DNA from: Paraburkholderia monticola
Lineage (GTDB): Bacteria; Pseudomonadota; Gammaproteobacteria; Burkholderiales; Burkholderiaceae
Assembly: GCF_001580545.1 (NCBI RefSeq)
Contig: NZ_LRBG01000007.1
Span: forward strand, 124,001-188,000
Direction of reading: 5' to 3'
DNA length: 64,000 nt
Shown: piece after piece, positions 1 through 9,856 of the stretch
Layout of the letters: every line of letters begins with the position of its first letter
Numbering within the stretch: the stretch's first letter is position 1
Notes under the pieces: model-generated
Told to the model about the DNA's origin: nothing
Seen by the model: only the letters and a program-made list of their open reading frames with translations
Databases searched by the model: none
Position numbers and translations under genes: made by a program

Positions 1-7
1 AGACTGA

Positions 8-56
8 CGACGCGAAAAAACTGCGTCGATGTGGCGGCAAAACAACGTGCCGCCAC
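8..56 (-). terminator. Probable terminator of the porin gene
   Basis: A 9-bp perfect stem (31-39 paired with 48-56, GTGGCGGCA/TGCCGCCAC) lies just past the porin stop on the minus strand. A second small GACGC/GCGTC stem (8-12/22-26) follows and encloses a run of six T on the minus strand. This fits a transcription terminator, although the T run is displaced from the main stem. Confidence 0.55.
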
Positions 57-71
57 GTATTCAGTAACTGT

Positions 72-1283
72 TTAGAACTTGTGGATGATACCGACGCCGA
101 TCGCGGTCTGGCTACGCGACGAGGACGGCGAACCGTTCTGGCCGTCGCCGATGCTTGCCACTGCGTTGATGATCGACTTGCCGTTGCCCGACAGCGTCTG
201 GCCGCTAGCACGCTGATACGCTTCGAGTGCGTACAGGCCGGTGCGCTTGGACAGCGTGTAGTACTGCGACAGGTTGAACTGGTTGTACGTAGCCGTTTCC
301 TGGATGCCGTTCGACGACGTTGCACGGGTGTAGCTATAGCCAGCAGCCACGTCCAGCACCGAGATCGGCTTCCAGTGCAGCACTGCGCCACCGGTGTTCC
401 AGATCTGCGTGCCGTGGAACAGCGAAGCCTGACCTGCCGAGTATTGAACGTTCGAGTATGCGAACGAAACGTCCCACTGCTGGTTGAACGCGTAACCACC
501 GGTCACCGCGACGCGCTGCTGCTTTGCTGCGGTCTGGAAGCCGTTGTTGATTGCCGACACCGACGGCTGCGAGCCGTTGTTCGTCGTCGTGGAATTCCAC
601 GCCGGCGTGCCAACCGTTGCCGCGTTGTCGATGCGCTGGATACCTGCAGCGATACCGACCGGGCCGTTCAGGTACTGTGCCGCCACGCTCCACGTCTGGC
701 CGGCTGCGAAGCTACCCGCGTTGCCGCCCAGTGCGTACGAACCGCTGACCGTCAGACCAGCGAAGCTCGGCGACGTGTAGACCAGCTGATTGTTCACACG
801 GAAAGTCGTATCCAGCGAGTCGATATCACCCGGGTGTGCACCGTATGCGCCGGTGAGCCACGTGGTCGGGCTGTACGGCGACAGCAGCGTGTAGTACGAC
901 GTGTAGCCGCGGCCTGCCGTCAGCGTACCGAACTGAGCGTTCGTCAGGCCAACCCATGCCTGGCGGTTGAATGCCAGACCCGTCACGCTTTCCGCGCCGT
1001 TCGCGCTGTTAAAGCCTTGTTCCAACTGGAAAATCGTCTTCGTACCGCCACCCAGATCTTCCGAGCCCTTCAAACCGAAACGGCTGCCTGCCCAGATGCC
1101 TTGGATCATCTTGACTTGCGAGTTGCCCGGGATGGTTTGCGGCTTCGCTGCCGTGGTCAGCCCAGCCGAGCTGTTCTGCCAACCAATACCCGTATCGACG
1201 ATACCGTAAAGCGTCACGCTGCTTTGCGCATGCGCGCCCAGGGCGACCAACCCCAAGGCAGAAGCTAAGAGAGTCTTTTTCAT
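72..1283 (-). CDS. Gram-negative trimeric porin (OmpC-like, Burkholderiales type)
   Basis: This encodes a 403-residue outer-membrane general diffusion porin. The chosen ATG at 1281-1283 gives a typical Sec signal peptide (MKKTLLASALG..., cleavage near AHA-QSS) and has an AGAGGAG ribosome site just upstream; the open frame extends further but the extra residues are not signal-like. The mature part starts with SSVTLYGIVDTGI and ends in a C-terminal Phe (GIIHKF), both hallmarks of Burkholderiales porins recognised by the BAM complex. It lies 78 bp downstream of the TRAP permease gene on the same strand, so it may be read through from the sugar-acid importer operon and supply outer-membrane entry. 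The substrate cannot be read from sequence. Confidence 0.93.
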   Translation of the reverse strand: MKKTLLASALGLVALGAHAQSSVTLYGIVDTGIGWQNSSAGLTTAAKPQTIPGNSQVKMIQGIWAGSRFGLKGSEDLGGGTKTIFQLEQGFNSANGAESVTGLAFNRQAWVGLTNAQFGTLTAGRGYTSYYTLLSPYSPTTWLTGAYGAHPGDIDSLDTTFRVNNQLVYTSPSFAGLTVSGSYALGGNAGSFAAGQTWSVAAQYLNGPVGIAAGIQRIDNAATVGTPAWNSTTTNNGSQPSVSAINNGFQTAAKQQRVAVTGGYAFNQQWDVSFAYSNVQYSAGQASLFHGTQIWNTGGAVLHWKPISVLDVAAGYSYTRATSSNGIQETATYNQFNLSQYYTLSKRTGLYALEAYQRASGQTLSGNGKSIINAVASIGDGQNGSPSSSRSQTAIGVGIIHKF

Positions 1284-1361
1284 TTTTACTCCTCTGTTAA
1301 AAACTTTCTGATGCGGCCTGGGCAAGCGCCGCTGAGTGTGGGAAAGACGTTTTTATTTGGA

Positions 1362-2714
1362 TCAGAACACCGGGTGACCGTTGATGATGCTCGGCAACCA
1401 GGTCGAGAACCACGGGACATAGGTGACGATATTGATGGCCGAGAAGATAGCGAGGTAATACGGCCACGCCACCTTAGTAGTTTCACCTATCGACACATTA
1501 CCAATAGCGCAACCAATGAACTGCACCGAGCCAATCGGCGGATGCACGAGACCCAATGCGCAGTTCAGCAGAATCATGATGCCGAACTGAACCGGGCCCA
1601 CGCCGTTGTGCATCGCCATCGGCAGGAACAACGGGGTCGTGATCAGGATGTGCGCCGCCATGTCGACGAACGTACCGAGGAACACCTGAATCACGTTGAT
1701 GTACAACAGCATCAGCCAGGGCAGCGAGGTCGCGCCGTCGAGCATGCGTTCGATCGCATCCGGAATTTCCAGGTACGCCATCTGGAAGCGCAGCATGTTC
1801 GACACACCGATCAGCAGCAGCACCACGCCGGTCGTTTTCGCTGCCTTGCCGAGCGCATGGCCGAGCTTCTTCATCGTCAGCGTGCGATACACGACGATGG
1901 TCAGTATCAGCGAATAACCCACGGCGATCGCGGCCGCCTCTGTTGCGGTGGCAATACCGCGCGCAACACAGAACAGAATGATCGCGATGACCATCAGTCC
2001 CGGCACCGCACCGATGAACGTGCGCAGCACCGCCATCCAGCCCGGGAAACGCTGCAGCTGGGTCGAACCGTCCGGACGTCGCGGATAGCCGAACTTCACG
2101 GCCTGCCAGTAAGCGGCGAGCAGCACGAGGCCCATCACCCACAGCACCGGCAGCAGACCCGAGAACAGCAGATCGCCGATCGACACACCGCTCATCTGCT
2201 TGCCGTTCAGCACGCCGCTCACGCCTTGTGCCGCGAACGCATAGATGATCATGTTGGTCGACGTCGGCATCAGCGCGCCGGCCAGCGACGAGTGCGTGGT
2301 CACGTTGACCGCGTAAGCGGCGCTATAACCTTCGCGCTTCATCAGCGGGATCACGACGCCGCCCATGGCCGAGGTATCCGCGGTCGGCGAACCCGACACG
2401 CCGCCGAACAGCGTACAGGCGACCACGTTGGCCATGCCGAGGCCACCGCGGAAATGGCCGACCGTGGCCTGCGCGAAACGCAGGATGCGGTCAGCGATAC
2501 CGCCGTGGAGCATCAGTTCGCCCGAGAAGATGAAGAACGGGACCGCGAGGAACGAGAAACCGTTCATGCCCGAGATCATCGCCTGCATCGCGGTCGCGGT
2601 CGGCAGACCTTCGAACAGATACGTCAGAACGCAGGACAGGCCCAACGCGAATGAAACGGGAACCCCTAGAAAGAGGAAAACAAGAAAGCTAAAGCCAAGA
2701 AGGGCAAGTTCCAT
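1362..2714 (-). CDS. dctM: TRAP transporter large permease (DctM family)
   Basis: A 450-residue, very hydrophobic protein of about 12 membrane segments, the size expected for the DctM ion-coupled subunit of tripartite ATP-independent periplasmic transporters. It starts MELALLGFSFLVFLFLG; the open frame continues upstream but those residues are polar and would overlap the small permease gene. Typical DctM segments are visible, such as SGSPTADTSAMGGVVIPLM and LGLVHPPIGSVQF. It sits 13 bp after dctQ and forms the membrane complex with it. Given the neighbours, the cargo is probably a hexuronate or aldarate, which is inference. Confidence 0.95.
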   Translation of the reverse strand: MELALLGFSFLVFLFLGVPVSFALGLSCVLTYLFEGLPTATAMQAMISGMNGFSFLAVPFFIFSGELMLHGGIADRILRFAQATVGHFRGGLGMANVVACTLFGGVSGSPTADTSAMGGVVIPLMKREGYSAAYAVNVTTHSSLAGALMPTSTNMIIYAFAAQGVSGVLNGKQMSGVSIGDLLFSGLLPVLWVMGLVLLAAYWQAVKFGYPRRPDGSTQLQRFPGWMAVLRTFIGAVPGLMVIAIILFCVARGIATATEAAAIAVGYSLILTIVVYRTLTMKKLGHALGKAAKTTGVVLLLIGVSNMLRFQMAYLEIPDAIERMLDGATSLPWLMLLYINVIQVFLGTFVDMAAHILITTPLFLPMAMHNGVGPVQFGIMILLNCALGLVHPPIGSVQFIGCAIGNVSIGETTKVAWPYYLAIFSAINIVTYVPWFSTWLPSIINGHPVF

Positions 2715-2727
2715 GATGGTTCTACTT

Positions 2728-3240
2728 TTATTCCGTGGCGGAGAGTTCGAGCGCCGGCTCTTCCCGTTTTTTCCCGGAGAAGAGCTCGAGCAGGTGCTCG
2801 ATCGAGAACAACGCGATGCACACACTCGCGATGATCGGGATCACGTAGCGCACGCCTTCCGGCACGCCGATGATCGGAATGCGGTCGCCCATGGTGGTTT
2901 CCGCCATCTCGAAGCAACCGACGAAAATCGCCACCGCGAAAGCGATCAGGCACAGGTGCTGAATGCCTTTCGCGATCAGTTGGCCCTTCTCCGGCAGTTT
3001 CTTGACGAGCGAGTCGAGTCCAATGTGACCGCCCTCGCGAACCTTCAGCGCGGCGCCGAACATCGCGATCAGGATCACCAGCAACAATGCGATGGGCTCG
3101 ACGTAATCGGGTGCGTCGCTAAATACGTAGCGCATCACCACGCTATAAATCACGAGCAGGCAAAGTGCGGCGAGGCTAAACGACGCCACGACCAGCAGCA
3201 CGCGAAAAAGAAAATCATTTGGGCGTTTCAGGAAACTCAT
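2728..3240 (-). CDS. dctQ: TRAP transporter small permease (DctQ family)
   Basis: A 170-residue membrane protein with four predicted helices, the usual layout of the DctQ subunit that bridges binding protein and DctM. The start MSFLKRPNDFLFRV at 3238-3240 is preferred because everything upstream in the frame is Arg/Ala-rich and not membrane-like. The second helix region ends in DAPDYVEPIALLLVI and is followed by REGGHIGLDSL, a segment often seen in this family. It is 13 bp from dctM and 175 bp after dctP, consistent with one operon. Confidence 0.93.
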   Translation of the reverse strand: MSFLKRPNDFLFRVLLVVASFSLAALCLLVIYSVVMRYVFSDAPDYVEPIALLLVILIAMFGAALKVREGGHIGLDSLVKKLPEKGQLIAKGIQHLCLIAFAVAIFVGCFEMAETTMGDRIPIIGVPEGVRYVIPIIASVCIALFSIEHLLELFSGKKREEPALELSATE

Positions 3241-3415
3241 GACCCTGTCCTTGCTTACGACCGACTTATGCTTGAAATTCAGCCATTCCGTTGCGACGCG
3301 ATCCGCACGCGCGCGACATCGCGCGGCGGCCGGTCTCGCGAGTTTCCTCGCGGGACCAGTCACGCCGCCGTTGCGACATAGGTTGCCGATGCCGATTGCG
3401 TCCGGGACGCGAGAC

Positions 3416-4543
<1,128 letters not shown>

Positions 4544-4703
4544 TTAGCCCAGCACTCCAGTCGATAGCTCGACTACTTACTTCAATCACGCCAGCCGGCT
4601 TTCGGCATGCATGCGGCATATACCGCTACCGCACTGCCCACCTGAAGCCCGCCGCATTTCACTGCCACACAAACACAGAAAGCCATTTGTTTGGGCTTAT
4701 ATG

Positions 4704-4714
4704 TTGTACGACGA
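4704..4714 (+). promoter_or_regulatory. Operator-like site 1 of the sugar-acid island
   Basis: TTGTACGACGA fits the FadR-subfamily GntR half-palindrome pattern TNGTNNNACNA and is followed by CATAC, as at several other sites in the island. It lies about 300 bp upstream of dctP. Confidence 0.6.
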
Positions 4715-4918
4715 CATACGAAGTCTATAAAAGGGGTTTTAACTTGTACAGACGGTATTTACCCGCATCAAGAAAGACGCCGGTACGGATGACCGAGCGG
4801 GCATGGCGCCGAGGCCCCGCGCCGTCTGGCATTGGATGGTGACAGAATTGACAGGGTCTCCGAAGCCGTTGTTTTTTTGCTAAAGAAACAGGATGAATCG
4901 TGGCTTTCAGACCACAAG

Positions 4919-4929
4919 TTGTACGACGA
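4919..4929 (+). promoter_or_regulatory. Operator-like site 2, identical to site 1
   Basis: This is an exact second copy of TTGTACGACGA, 215 bp from site 1 and preceded by the same AAG/ATG-like context. The spacing of about 20 helical turns would allow cooperative binding or looping upstream of the TRAP operon. Confidence 0.55.
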
Positions 4930-4967
4930 GTGACGAATAAAGGGCCATAAAAACCGCCCCAAAAATG

Positions 4968-4998
4968 AAAAAAGCCGGGAGAAAATTTTCATCCCGGC
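4968..4998 (-). terminator. Terminator of the garD-udh-lactonase operon
   Basis: On the minus strand the stem GCCGGGA/TCCCGGC (4992-4998 with 4974-4980) is followed directly by six T (complement of 4968-4973). It lies 21 bp past the lactonase stop. This is a canonical intrinsic terminator. Confidence 0.8.
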
Positions 4999-5019
4999 GT
5001 ATGTACTTCGTAATGTTTA

Positions 5020-5949
5020 TTACAGTTTCCCCGCGAACTCGGGCTCGGGCAGCCCGCTCACGCCAGGCCGCAGCGCGAACACATGACCGTCGTGTTCGCT
5101 CGCGCCGTTGGCCGGGCGAATCGACGTGACGAACAGCGTGTCGAGGTCGCGGCCGCCGAACGCGCACATGGCCGGCTTGATGGCCGGCACGGGAATCTGC
5201 CGGTCGAGCTTGCCTTGGGGCGTAAAGCGCAGCAGCAGACCGGCGTCGTTCGCGCAGATCCAGTAGCAGCCGTCGGCATCGACGGCCGCGCCGTCCGGAC
5301 GGCCCGAGTAGTGATGCAGATCAGCGAACACGCGACGGTTGCGCGGCTCGCCGGTCTCGACGTCGTAGTCGAACGCCCAGATCAGCCGGCGCAGCGGATG
5401 CGAGTCGGACAGATACATCGTGGTGCCGTCCGGCGACCAGCCCAGGCCGTTCTGCGTGATCAGCGAATCGACGACCGGCGCGGACAACACGCCCTTCTCG
5501 TCGAAGCGGTACAGCGCGCCGCCCGGGATCGCCGCCGCCATGTCCATGACCATCGTGCCGGCCCAGAAGCGTCCCTGCCGGTCGCAGCGGCCGTCGTTGA
5601 AACGCATGCCGGCGTGCGGGAATTCCGGTGCCGCGAGCTTGCGAAGCGACGCGCTCAGCGGCTCGCCGCCGGCCGCTTTCGACGCATCCGCGAGCGTCAC
5701 CGCGAACAGCCCGGTCTCGCAGCCGGCGAGCACCGTGCCGGCATGATCGAACGCGATACAGGCAACCTGTTCCGGCAGCAGCCATTCGGTGCGCTGGCCC
5801 GTTTCGACCGAGCCGCGCACGATCTTCTTCGCGGGAATGTCGACCCAGTACAGCGCCTGCTCGGCCGCGCGCCAAACCGGGCTTTCACCGGTGGCAGCGG
5901 GCAACGGGCCGGCCGCTTCGAAACGCTCCACTCGAGGATTCGCGCTCAT
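5020..5949 (-). CDS. SMP-30/gluconolactonase family aldarolactone hydrolase
   Basis: A 309-residue six-bladed beta-propeller lactonase of the SMP-30/Gnl/LRE family. The start MSANPRVERF is fixed by a TAATG overlap with the upstream dehydrogenase stop; the longer frame runs back through that gene. Expected divalent-metal ligands are visible: Glu22 in TGESPVW, Asn in MRFNDGRCD, Asn in TQNGLGWSPDG and Asp in MYLSDS. Uronate dehydrogenases release D-galactaro- or D-glucarolactones, and family members hydrolyse these to the open aldarates. Translational coupling to the dehydrogenase strongly suggests that role; a gluconolactonase or arabinolactonase role is the alternative. Confidence 0.9.
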   Translation of the reverse strand: MSANPRVERFEAAGPLPAATGESPVWRAAEQALYWVDIPAKKIVRGSVETGQRTEWLLPEQVACIAFDHAGTVLAGCETGLFAVTLADASKAAGGEPLSASLRKLAAPEFPHAGMRFNDGRCDRQGRFWAGTMVMDMAAAIPGGALYRFDEKGVLSAPVVDSLITQNGLGWSPDGTTMYLSDSHPLRRLIWAFDYDVETGEPRNRRVFADLHHYSGRPDGAAVDADGCYWICANDAGLLLRFTPQGKLDRQIPVPAIKPAMCAFGGRDLDTLFVTSIRPANGASEHDGHVFALRPGVSGLPEPEFAGKL

Positions 5950-6800
5950 TATTTCGGCTCCCGCTTCGGCTCCATCGGACCGGCGAGCACGAACGGGCCG
6001 CCCTGGTACTGCTGCGTCGGGTCGTCGAAGCGTGTGTCGGGGGCGCTCGGCGGGAACAGGTGCTCGAACTGCGCCGAGCTGTCCTGCGGACGGAAGCCGA
6101 GGAACGCGGCGTTCGTGTTGTCGACCCACGAGATGCGATTGTTCGACACACCATAGACGATCGCGTGGCCGACGCGGTTCGTGAACAGCGAGCAACGCAC
6201 GAGCTCGATGAAGTCGCGGTAGCTCAGATAGGTGACCAGCATGCGCGCGCTCTTCGGCTGCTCGAACGACGAGCCGATCCGCAGACACACGGTTTCGAGA
6301 CCGAAGCGGTCGAAGTAGTAGCGCGACAGCGATTCGCCGAAGCACTTCGTCACGCCGTACAGGCCGTCCGGACGCAGCGGCGCGTTGGTATCGACGACCG
6401 AGGTCACCGGATGGAAGCCCACCGCGTGATTCGAGCTCGCGTAGATGATGCGCTTCACGCCTTGCTTCTGAGCAGCCGAGTACAGGTTGTACAGGCCGCG
6501 GATGTTCGCTTCGAGCAGGTCTTCGAACGGCGCCTCGACGGAAATGCCGCCGAGATGCACCACCGCGTCCACGCCTTCGAGCAGCGCGTGCACGGCCGCT
6601 TCATCGGCCAGATTGACGACGGCCGCTTCTTCGTGCGCGGCGAGTTCGCCGAGCGACGCGATATCGGATACGCGCACGACGTCGGCCCATTGCGCGAGCG
6701 CGGGACGCAGTTGCTTGCCGAGGTTGCCCGCGGCACCGGTGAGCAGCAGACGGCGGAAAGGTTTCTTTGCCGCGGAGCGGTCAACGTTCAAATCGGTCAT
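5949..6800 (-). CDS. udh: Uronate dehydrogenase (NAD-dependent, SDR superfamily)
   Basis: A 283-residue extended short-chain dehydrogenase. The Rossmann motif GAAGNLG is at residues 22-28, the catalytic Ser region ASSNHA at 121-126 and YGVTK with Tyr148/Lys152. The stretch HLGGISVEAPFEDLLEANI matches characterised uronate dehydrogenases, which oxidise D-galacturonate and D-glucuronate to aldarolactones with NAD+. Its stop overlaps the start of the lactonase gene, pairing the two steps. It follows garD by 100 bp with a hairpin between. It is a paralogue of the protein at 17510-18304. The N-terminus is about 17 residues longer than usual, and a later start is possible. Confidence 0.9.
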   Translation of the reverse strand: MTDLNVDRSAAKKPFRRLLLTGAAGNLGKQLRPALAQWADVVRVSDIASLGELAAHEEAAVVNLADEAAVHALLEGVDAVVHLGGISVEAPFEDLLEANIRGLYNLYSAAQKQGVKRIIYASSNHAVGFHPVTSVVDTNAPLRPDGLYGVTKCFGESLSRYYFDRFGLETVCLRIGSSFEQPKSARMLVTYLSYRDFIELVRCSLFTNRVGHAIVYGVSNNRISWVDNTNAAFLGFRPQDSSAQFEHLFPPSAPDTRFDDPTQQYQGGPFVLAGPMEPKREPK

Positions 6801-6844
6801 GTCTCTATGCTTTTGTGATTGCGATCGGATCGATGGAAGAGAAA

Positions 6845-6873
6845 GGCGAGCGCCGGATGGACCGGCGCTCGCC
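6845..6873 (-). terminator. Hairpin between garD and udh
   Basis: A perfect 12-bp stem (GGCGAGCGCCGG at 6845-6856 with 6862-6873) and 5-base loop lie between two same-strand genes. The minus-strand tail is TTTCTCTTCC, a weak U tract. It may be a partial terminator or an mRNA-stability element that sets the garD to udh ratio. Confidence 0.5.
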
Positions 6874-6900
6874 TGGAGTTTGATGGCGCAGCGTGCCTGA

Positions 6901-8490
6901 TCAGGTCACCGGCGCCGGGTTGAACAGCGTCAACGCATTGTGCAGTCCGAGCTTCTCCGCGCAGGTCTCCTGGCGGCCGCTGGCGACTTCGAGCATCAGG
7001 CGGAACAGCTCCCAGCCCACCTCTTCGATGCTGGACTGGCCGGTCGCGATCGTGCCGGCGTTGATATCCATCAGGTCATGCCAGCGACGTGCTAGGTCCG
7101 AACGCGTCGCGACCTTGATGACCGGCACTTCGGCGAGGCTGTACGGCGTGCCGCGGCCGGTCGTGAACACGTGCAGCGTGATGCCCGAGGCAACCTGCAA
7201 CGTCCCGCAGATGAAGTCGCTGGCCGGCGTCGCCGCGTAGATCAGGCCCTTCTGGCGGACCTTCTCGCCCGGCGACAGCACGCCCGAGATCGCCGAGTTG
7301 CCCGACTTGATGATCGAGCCCATGGCTTTTTCGACGATGTTCGACAGGCCGCCCTTCTTGTTGCCGGGCGTCGTGTTCGCGCTGCGGTCCGCGCCACCGC
7401 GCTTCAGGTAATCGTCGTACCACTGCATCTCGCGGATGATCGCCGCGGCGACGTCCGCGTTGGCCGCGCGCGCGGTCAGCTGATCGACGCCGTCGCGCAC
7501 TTCGGTGACTTCCGAGAACATCACGGTCGCGCCGGCGCGCACCAGCAGATCGGTCGCGAAGCCGACGGCCGGGTTCGCGGTCAGGCCCGAGAACGCGTCG
7601 CTGCCGCCGCATTGCACGCCGATCACCAGATCCGCCGCCGGGCAGGTTTCGCGGCGACGATTGTTCAGGCGCTTCAGATGACCCTCGGCCATCTTCATGA
7701 TCGAGGTGATCATCGACTGGAAACCGACGTGCGATTCGTCCTGCAGCACCACGACGTCGCCGTTCTGATCCAGCGCCATGTCGCCGATGTCGGCGACGTC
7801 GTCGACGACCGCGGCCGCCGCGATCGGGATCGTGCCCGGCGGCATCAGACGCTCGGGCTGCAGCTTCTCGCAGCCGAGGCTCACCATCATCACTTCGCCG
7901 CCGAAGTTCGGATTCAAGGCGATGTTGCGCACGGTGCGGATCGGCACCATGGCATCGGGCGCGTCGATCGCGACGCCGCAGCCGTAGGTGTGACCGAGGC
8001 TGACTACATCGTCGACATTCGGATATTTCGGCAGCAGTTCGGCCTTGATGCGCGTGACCGCGTGTTGCACGACGTCGGCCACGCACTGCACCGTGGTCGT
8101 GATCGCGAGGATGTTGCGCGTGCCGACCGAGCCGTCCGCGTTACGGTAGCCCTCGAACGTGTAGCCTTCGAGCGGCGCCATGTCCGGCGCCCTGGTGGTC
8201 GCGATCGGCAGATCTTCGAGTCCCGGCGGGCTCGGCATGCGGATCACGTGCTCGTTGATCCAGCTGCCCTTCGGCAGCGGCTTCAAGGCGTAGCCGATCA
8301 CCACGTTGTAGCGGATGACCTCGTCGCCTTCGGCGAGATCGGCCAGCGCGACCTTGTGGCCCTGCGGCACACGCTCGCGCAGCCTGAGGCCGTCGGCAAA
8401 TACCGCGCCCTCGCCCAGACCGCCGTCGTTGACGACGATCGCGACATTGTCATTGGGATGAACGCGGATGTAGAGCGGAGTTTGTTCCAT
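6901..8490 (-). CDS. garD: Galactarate dehydratase
   Basis: A 529-residue enzyme of the UxaA/GarD altronate-galactarate dehydratase family (E. coli GarD is 523). It converts galactarate to 5-dehydro-4-deoxy-D-glucarate using a metal ion. The start [21 protein letters not shown] at 8488-8490 gives the usual N-terminal SAF domain; about 14 upstream codons are not conserved-looking. The central segments [40 protein letters not shown] and [20 protein letters not shown] are typical, with the Cys residues expected for metal binding. It is the first gene of a leftward operon with udh and the lactonase, and is divergent from kdgD across a region rich in operators. Confidence 0.95.
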   Translation of the reverse strand: MEQTPLYIRVHPNDNVAIVVNDGGLGEGAVFADGLRLRERVPQGHKVALADLAEGDEVIRYNVVIGYALKPLPKGSWINEHVIRMPSPPGLEDLPIATTRAPDMAPLEGYTFEGYRNADGSVGTRNILAITTTVQCVADVVQHAVTRIKAELLPKYPNVDDVVSLGHTYGCGVAIDAPDAMVPIRTVRNIALNPNFGGEVMMVSLGCEKLQPERLMPPGTIPIAAAAVVDDVADIGDMALDQNGDVVVLQDESHVGFQSMITSIMKMAEGHLKRLNNRRRETCPAADLVIGVQCGGSDAFSGLTANPAVGFATDLLVRAGATVMFSEVTEVRDGVDQLTARAANADVAAAIIREMQWYDDYLKRGGADRSANTTPGNKKGGLSNIVEKAMGSIIKSGNSAISGVLSPGEKVRQKGLIYAATPASDFICGTLQVASGITLHVFTTGRGTPYSLAEVPVIKVATRSDLARRWHDLMDINAGTIATGQSSIEEVGWELFRLMLEVASGRQETCAEKLGLHNALTLFNPAPVT

Positions 8491-8539
8491 TGAATCGATC
8501 CTTAAGGCGTAATGTGCCTGCTTCGCCAGCAATCATACG

Positions 8540-8550
8540 TCATCCTACAA
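8540..8550 (-). promoter_or_regulatory. Operator-like site 3 (garD promoter)
   Basis: On the minus strand this reads TTGTAGGATGA followed by CGTATG. It lies 50 bp upstream of the garD start. It differs from TNGTNNNACNA at one base and is identical to the site at 13935-13945 in front of the dioxovalerate dehydrogenase. Confidence 0.6.
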
Positions 8551-8634
8551 CGTGAAAGTTTGCCCGGATGTTCCGTATTTACCCTATAGGGTGCATTATG
8601 CCGCGAAAACCCCGTTGAGTTACCGGATTTGTTG

Positions 8635-8645
8635 TTGTACGATGA
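8635..8645 (+). promoter_or_regulatory. Operator-like site 4 (garD/kdgD divergent region)
   Basis: TTGTACGATGA followed by CGTATAAG; the TATAAG (8648-8653) could be a -10 element for kdgD. It differs from site 1 at one base. Confidence 0.6.
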
Positions 8646-8678
8646 CGTATAAGAAATCTAGTTTCCAAAGAATTTCTA

Positions 8679-8702
8679 CTAGTACGACGTCTGTTGTACT
8701 AG
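8679..8702. promoter_or_regulatory. Perfect inverted repeat upstream of kdgD
   Basis: CTAGTAC (8679-8685) is mirrored by GTACTAG (8696-8702) across 10 bases. Each arm extends to an operator-like half (TAGTACGACG one way, TAGTACAACA on the other strand), each one base off TNGTNNNACNA. It ends 46 bp before the kdgD ATG, so it may be a double operator overlapping the transcript start. Confidence 0.5.
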
Positions 8703-8748
8703 GTGGAACCGACTAACGACCTAATCCGACGCCTGGATATTTTTGATC

Positions 8749-9666
8749 ATGACGACACCGCAGGAACTCAAGCAGATCGTTTCCGAAGGCCTCCTGTCCT
8801 TCCCCGTTACCGACTTCGACGCTAAGGGCGACTTCCGCGCCGACACTTACGCAGAGCGCCTCGAATGGCTCGCTCCGTACGGCGCTTCGGCGCTGTTCGT
8901 CGCCGGCGGCACGGGCGAATTCTTCTCGCTGACGCAAGACGACTACACCCAGGTCGTCAAGACCGCGGTCGAAGTCTGCAAGGGCAAGGTACCCATCCTC
9001 GCCGGCGCCGGCGGCCCGACCCGCGTGGCGATCGCCTACGCGAAGGAAGCCCAGCGCCTCGGCGCCCACGGCATCCTGCTGATGCCGCACTACCTGACCG
9101 AAGCGAGCCAGGACGGCATCGCCGACCACGCCGAAGAGGTCTGCAAGTCCGTGCCGAACATGGGCGTGATCATCTACAACCGCGCGAACTCCAAGCTTAA
9201 CGCCGACATGCTCGAGCGTCTGGCCGACAGCTGCCCGAACCTGATCGGCTTCAAGGACGGCGTGGGCGAGATCGAAAACATGGTGACGATCCGCCGCCGC
9301 CTCGGCGAGCGCTTCTCGTACCTCGGCGGCCTGCCGACCGCGGAAGTCTACGCAGCGGCGTACAAGGCGCTGGGCGTGCCGGTGTACTCGTCGGCGGTGT
9401 TCAACTTCATCCCGAAGACCGCGATGGACTTCTACCGCGCGATCGCCGCTGACGACCACGCTACGGTCGGCAAGCTGATCGACGAATTCTTCCTGCCGTA
9501 CCTGAAGATCCGCAATCGCCGCGCAGGCTACGCGGTCAGCATCGTCAAGGCTGGCGCGAAGCTGGTTGGCCACGACGCGGGTCCGGTGCGCGCACCGCTG
9601 ACCGACCTGACTGCGGAAGAAATGGAACAGCTCGACGCGCTGATCAAGAAGCTCGGACCGCAGTAA
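8749..9666 (+). CDS. kdgD: 5-dehydro-4-deoxyglucarate dehydratase
   Basis: A 305-residue class I aldolase-fold enzyme of the DapA/NAL superfamily. It dehydrates and decarboxylates 5-dehydro-4-deoxy-D-glucarate to 2,5-dioxopentanoate plus CO2. Motifs are GGTGEF at 53-58, the catalytic Tyr143 in IIYNR and the Schiff-base Lys169 in GFKDGVGEI. The ATG at 8749 is used; a TTG two codons earlier is possible, and neither has a strong ribosome site. It stands alone on the plus strand between garD and the MFS gene and ends in a strong hairpin. With the dehydrogenase at 12316 it completes the route to 2-oxoglutarate. Confidence 0.95.
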   Translation: MTTPQELKQIVSEGLLSFPVTDFDAKGDFRADTYAERLEWLAPYGASALFVAGGTGEFFSLTQDDYTQVVKTAVEVCKGKVPILAGAGGPTRVAIAYAKEAQRLGAHGILLMPHYLTEASQDGIADHAEEVCKSVPNMGVIIYNRANSKLNADMLERLADSCPNLIGFKDGVGEIENMVTIRRRLGERFSYLGGLPTAEVYAAAYKALGVPVYSSAVFNFIPKTAMDFYRAIAADDHATVGKLIDEFFLPYLKIRNRRAGYAVSIVKAGAKLVGHDAGPVRAPLTDLTAEEMEQLDALIKKLGPQ

Positions 9667-9740
9667 GACACCGGCGTCACGGCTTCGAGCGAAGAAGCTC
9701 GTGAGCCTCATCGACGAGGGCCGCATAGACGGTCCCGTTG

Positions 9741-9783
9741 CGAACGCCCGGCACGGCAACGTCGCCGGGCGTTCGTGCTTTTG
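9741..9783 (+). terminator. Terminator after kdgD
   Basis: CGAACGCCCGGC (9741-9752) pairs with GCCGGGCGTTCG (9764-9775), a perfect 12-bp stem with an 11-base loop, followed by TGCTTTTG. It lies 75 bp past the kdgD stop and 74 bp before the next gene. Confidence 0.75.
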
Positions 9784-9856
9784 CACGACGGGCAGGTGGT
9801 CCACGGGCCGCCAGGCCTCCAGATCCCGCCTCGCCCGACAATACAGGAGATGCCCC

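Noticed and set aside
81..1268. A 395-residue frame antisense to the porin
   Set aside because: Arg-rich, low-complexity translation with no family resemblance; a shadow of the GC-rich porin gene.
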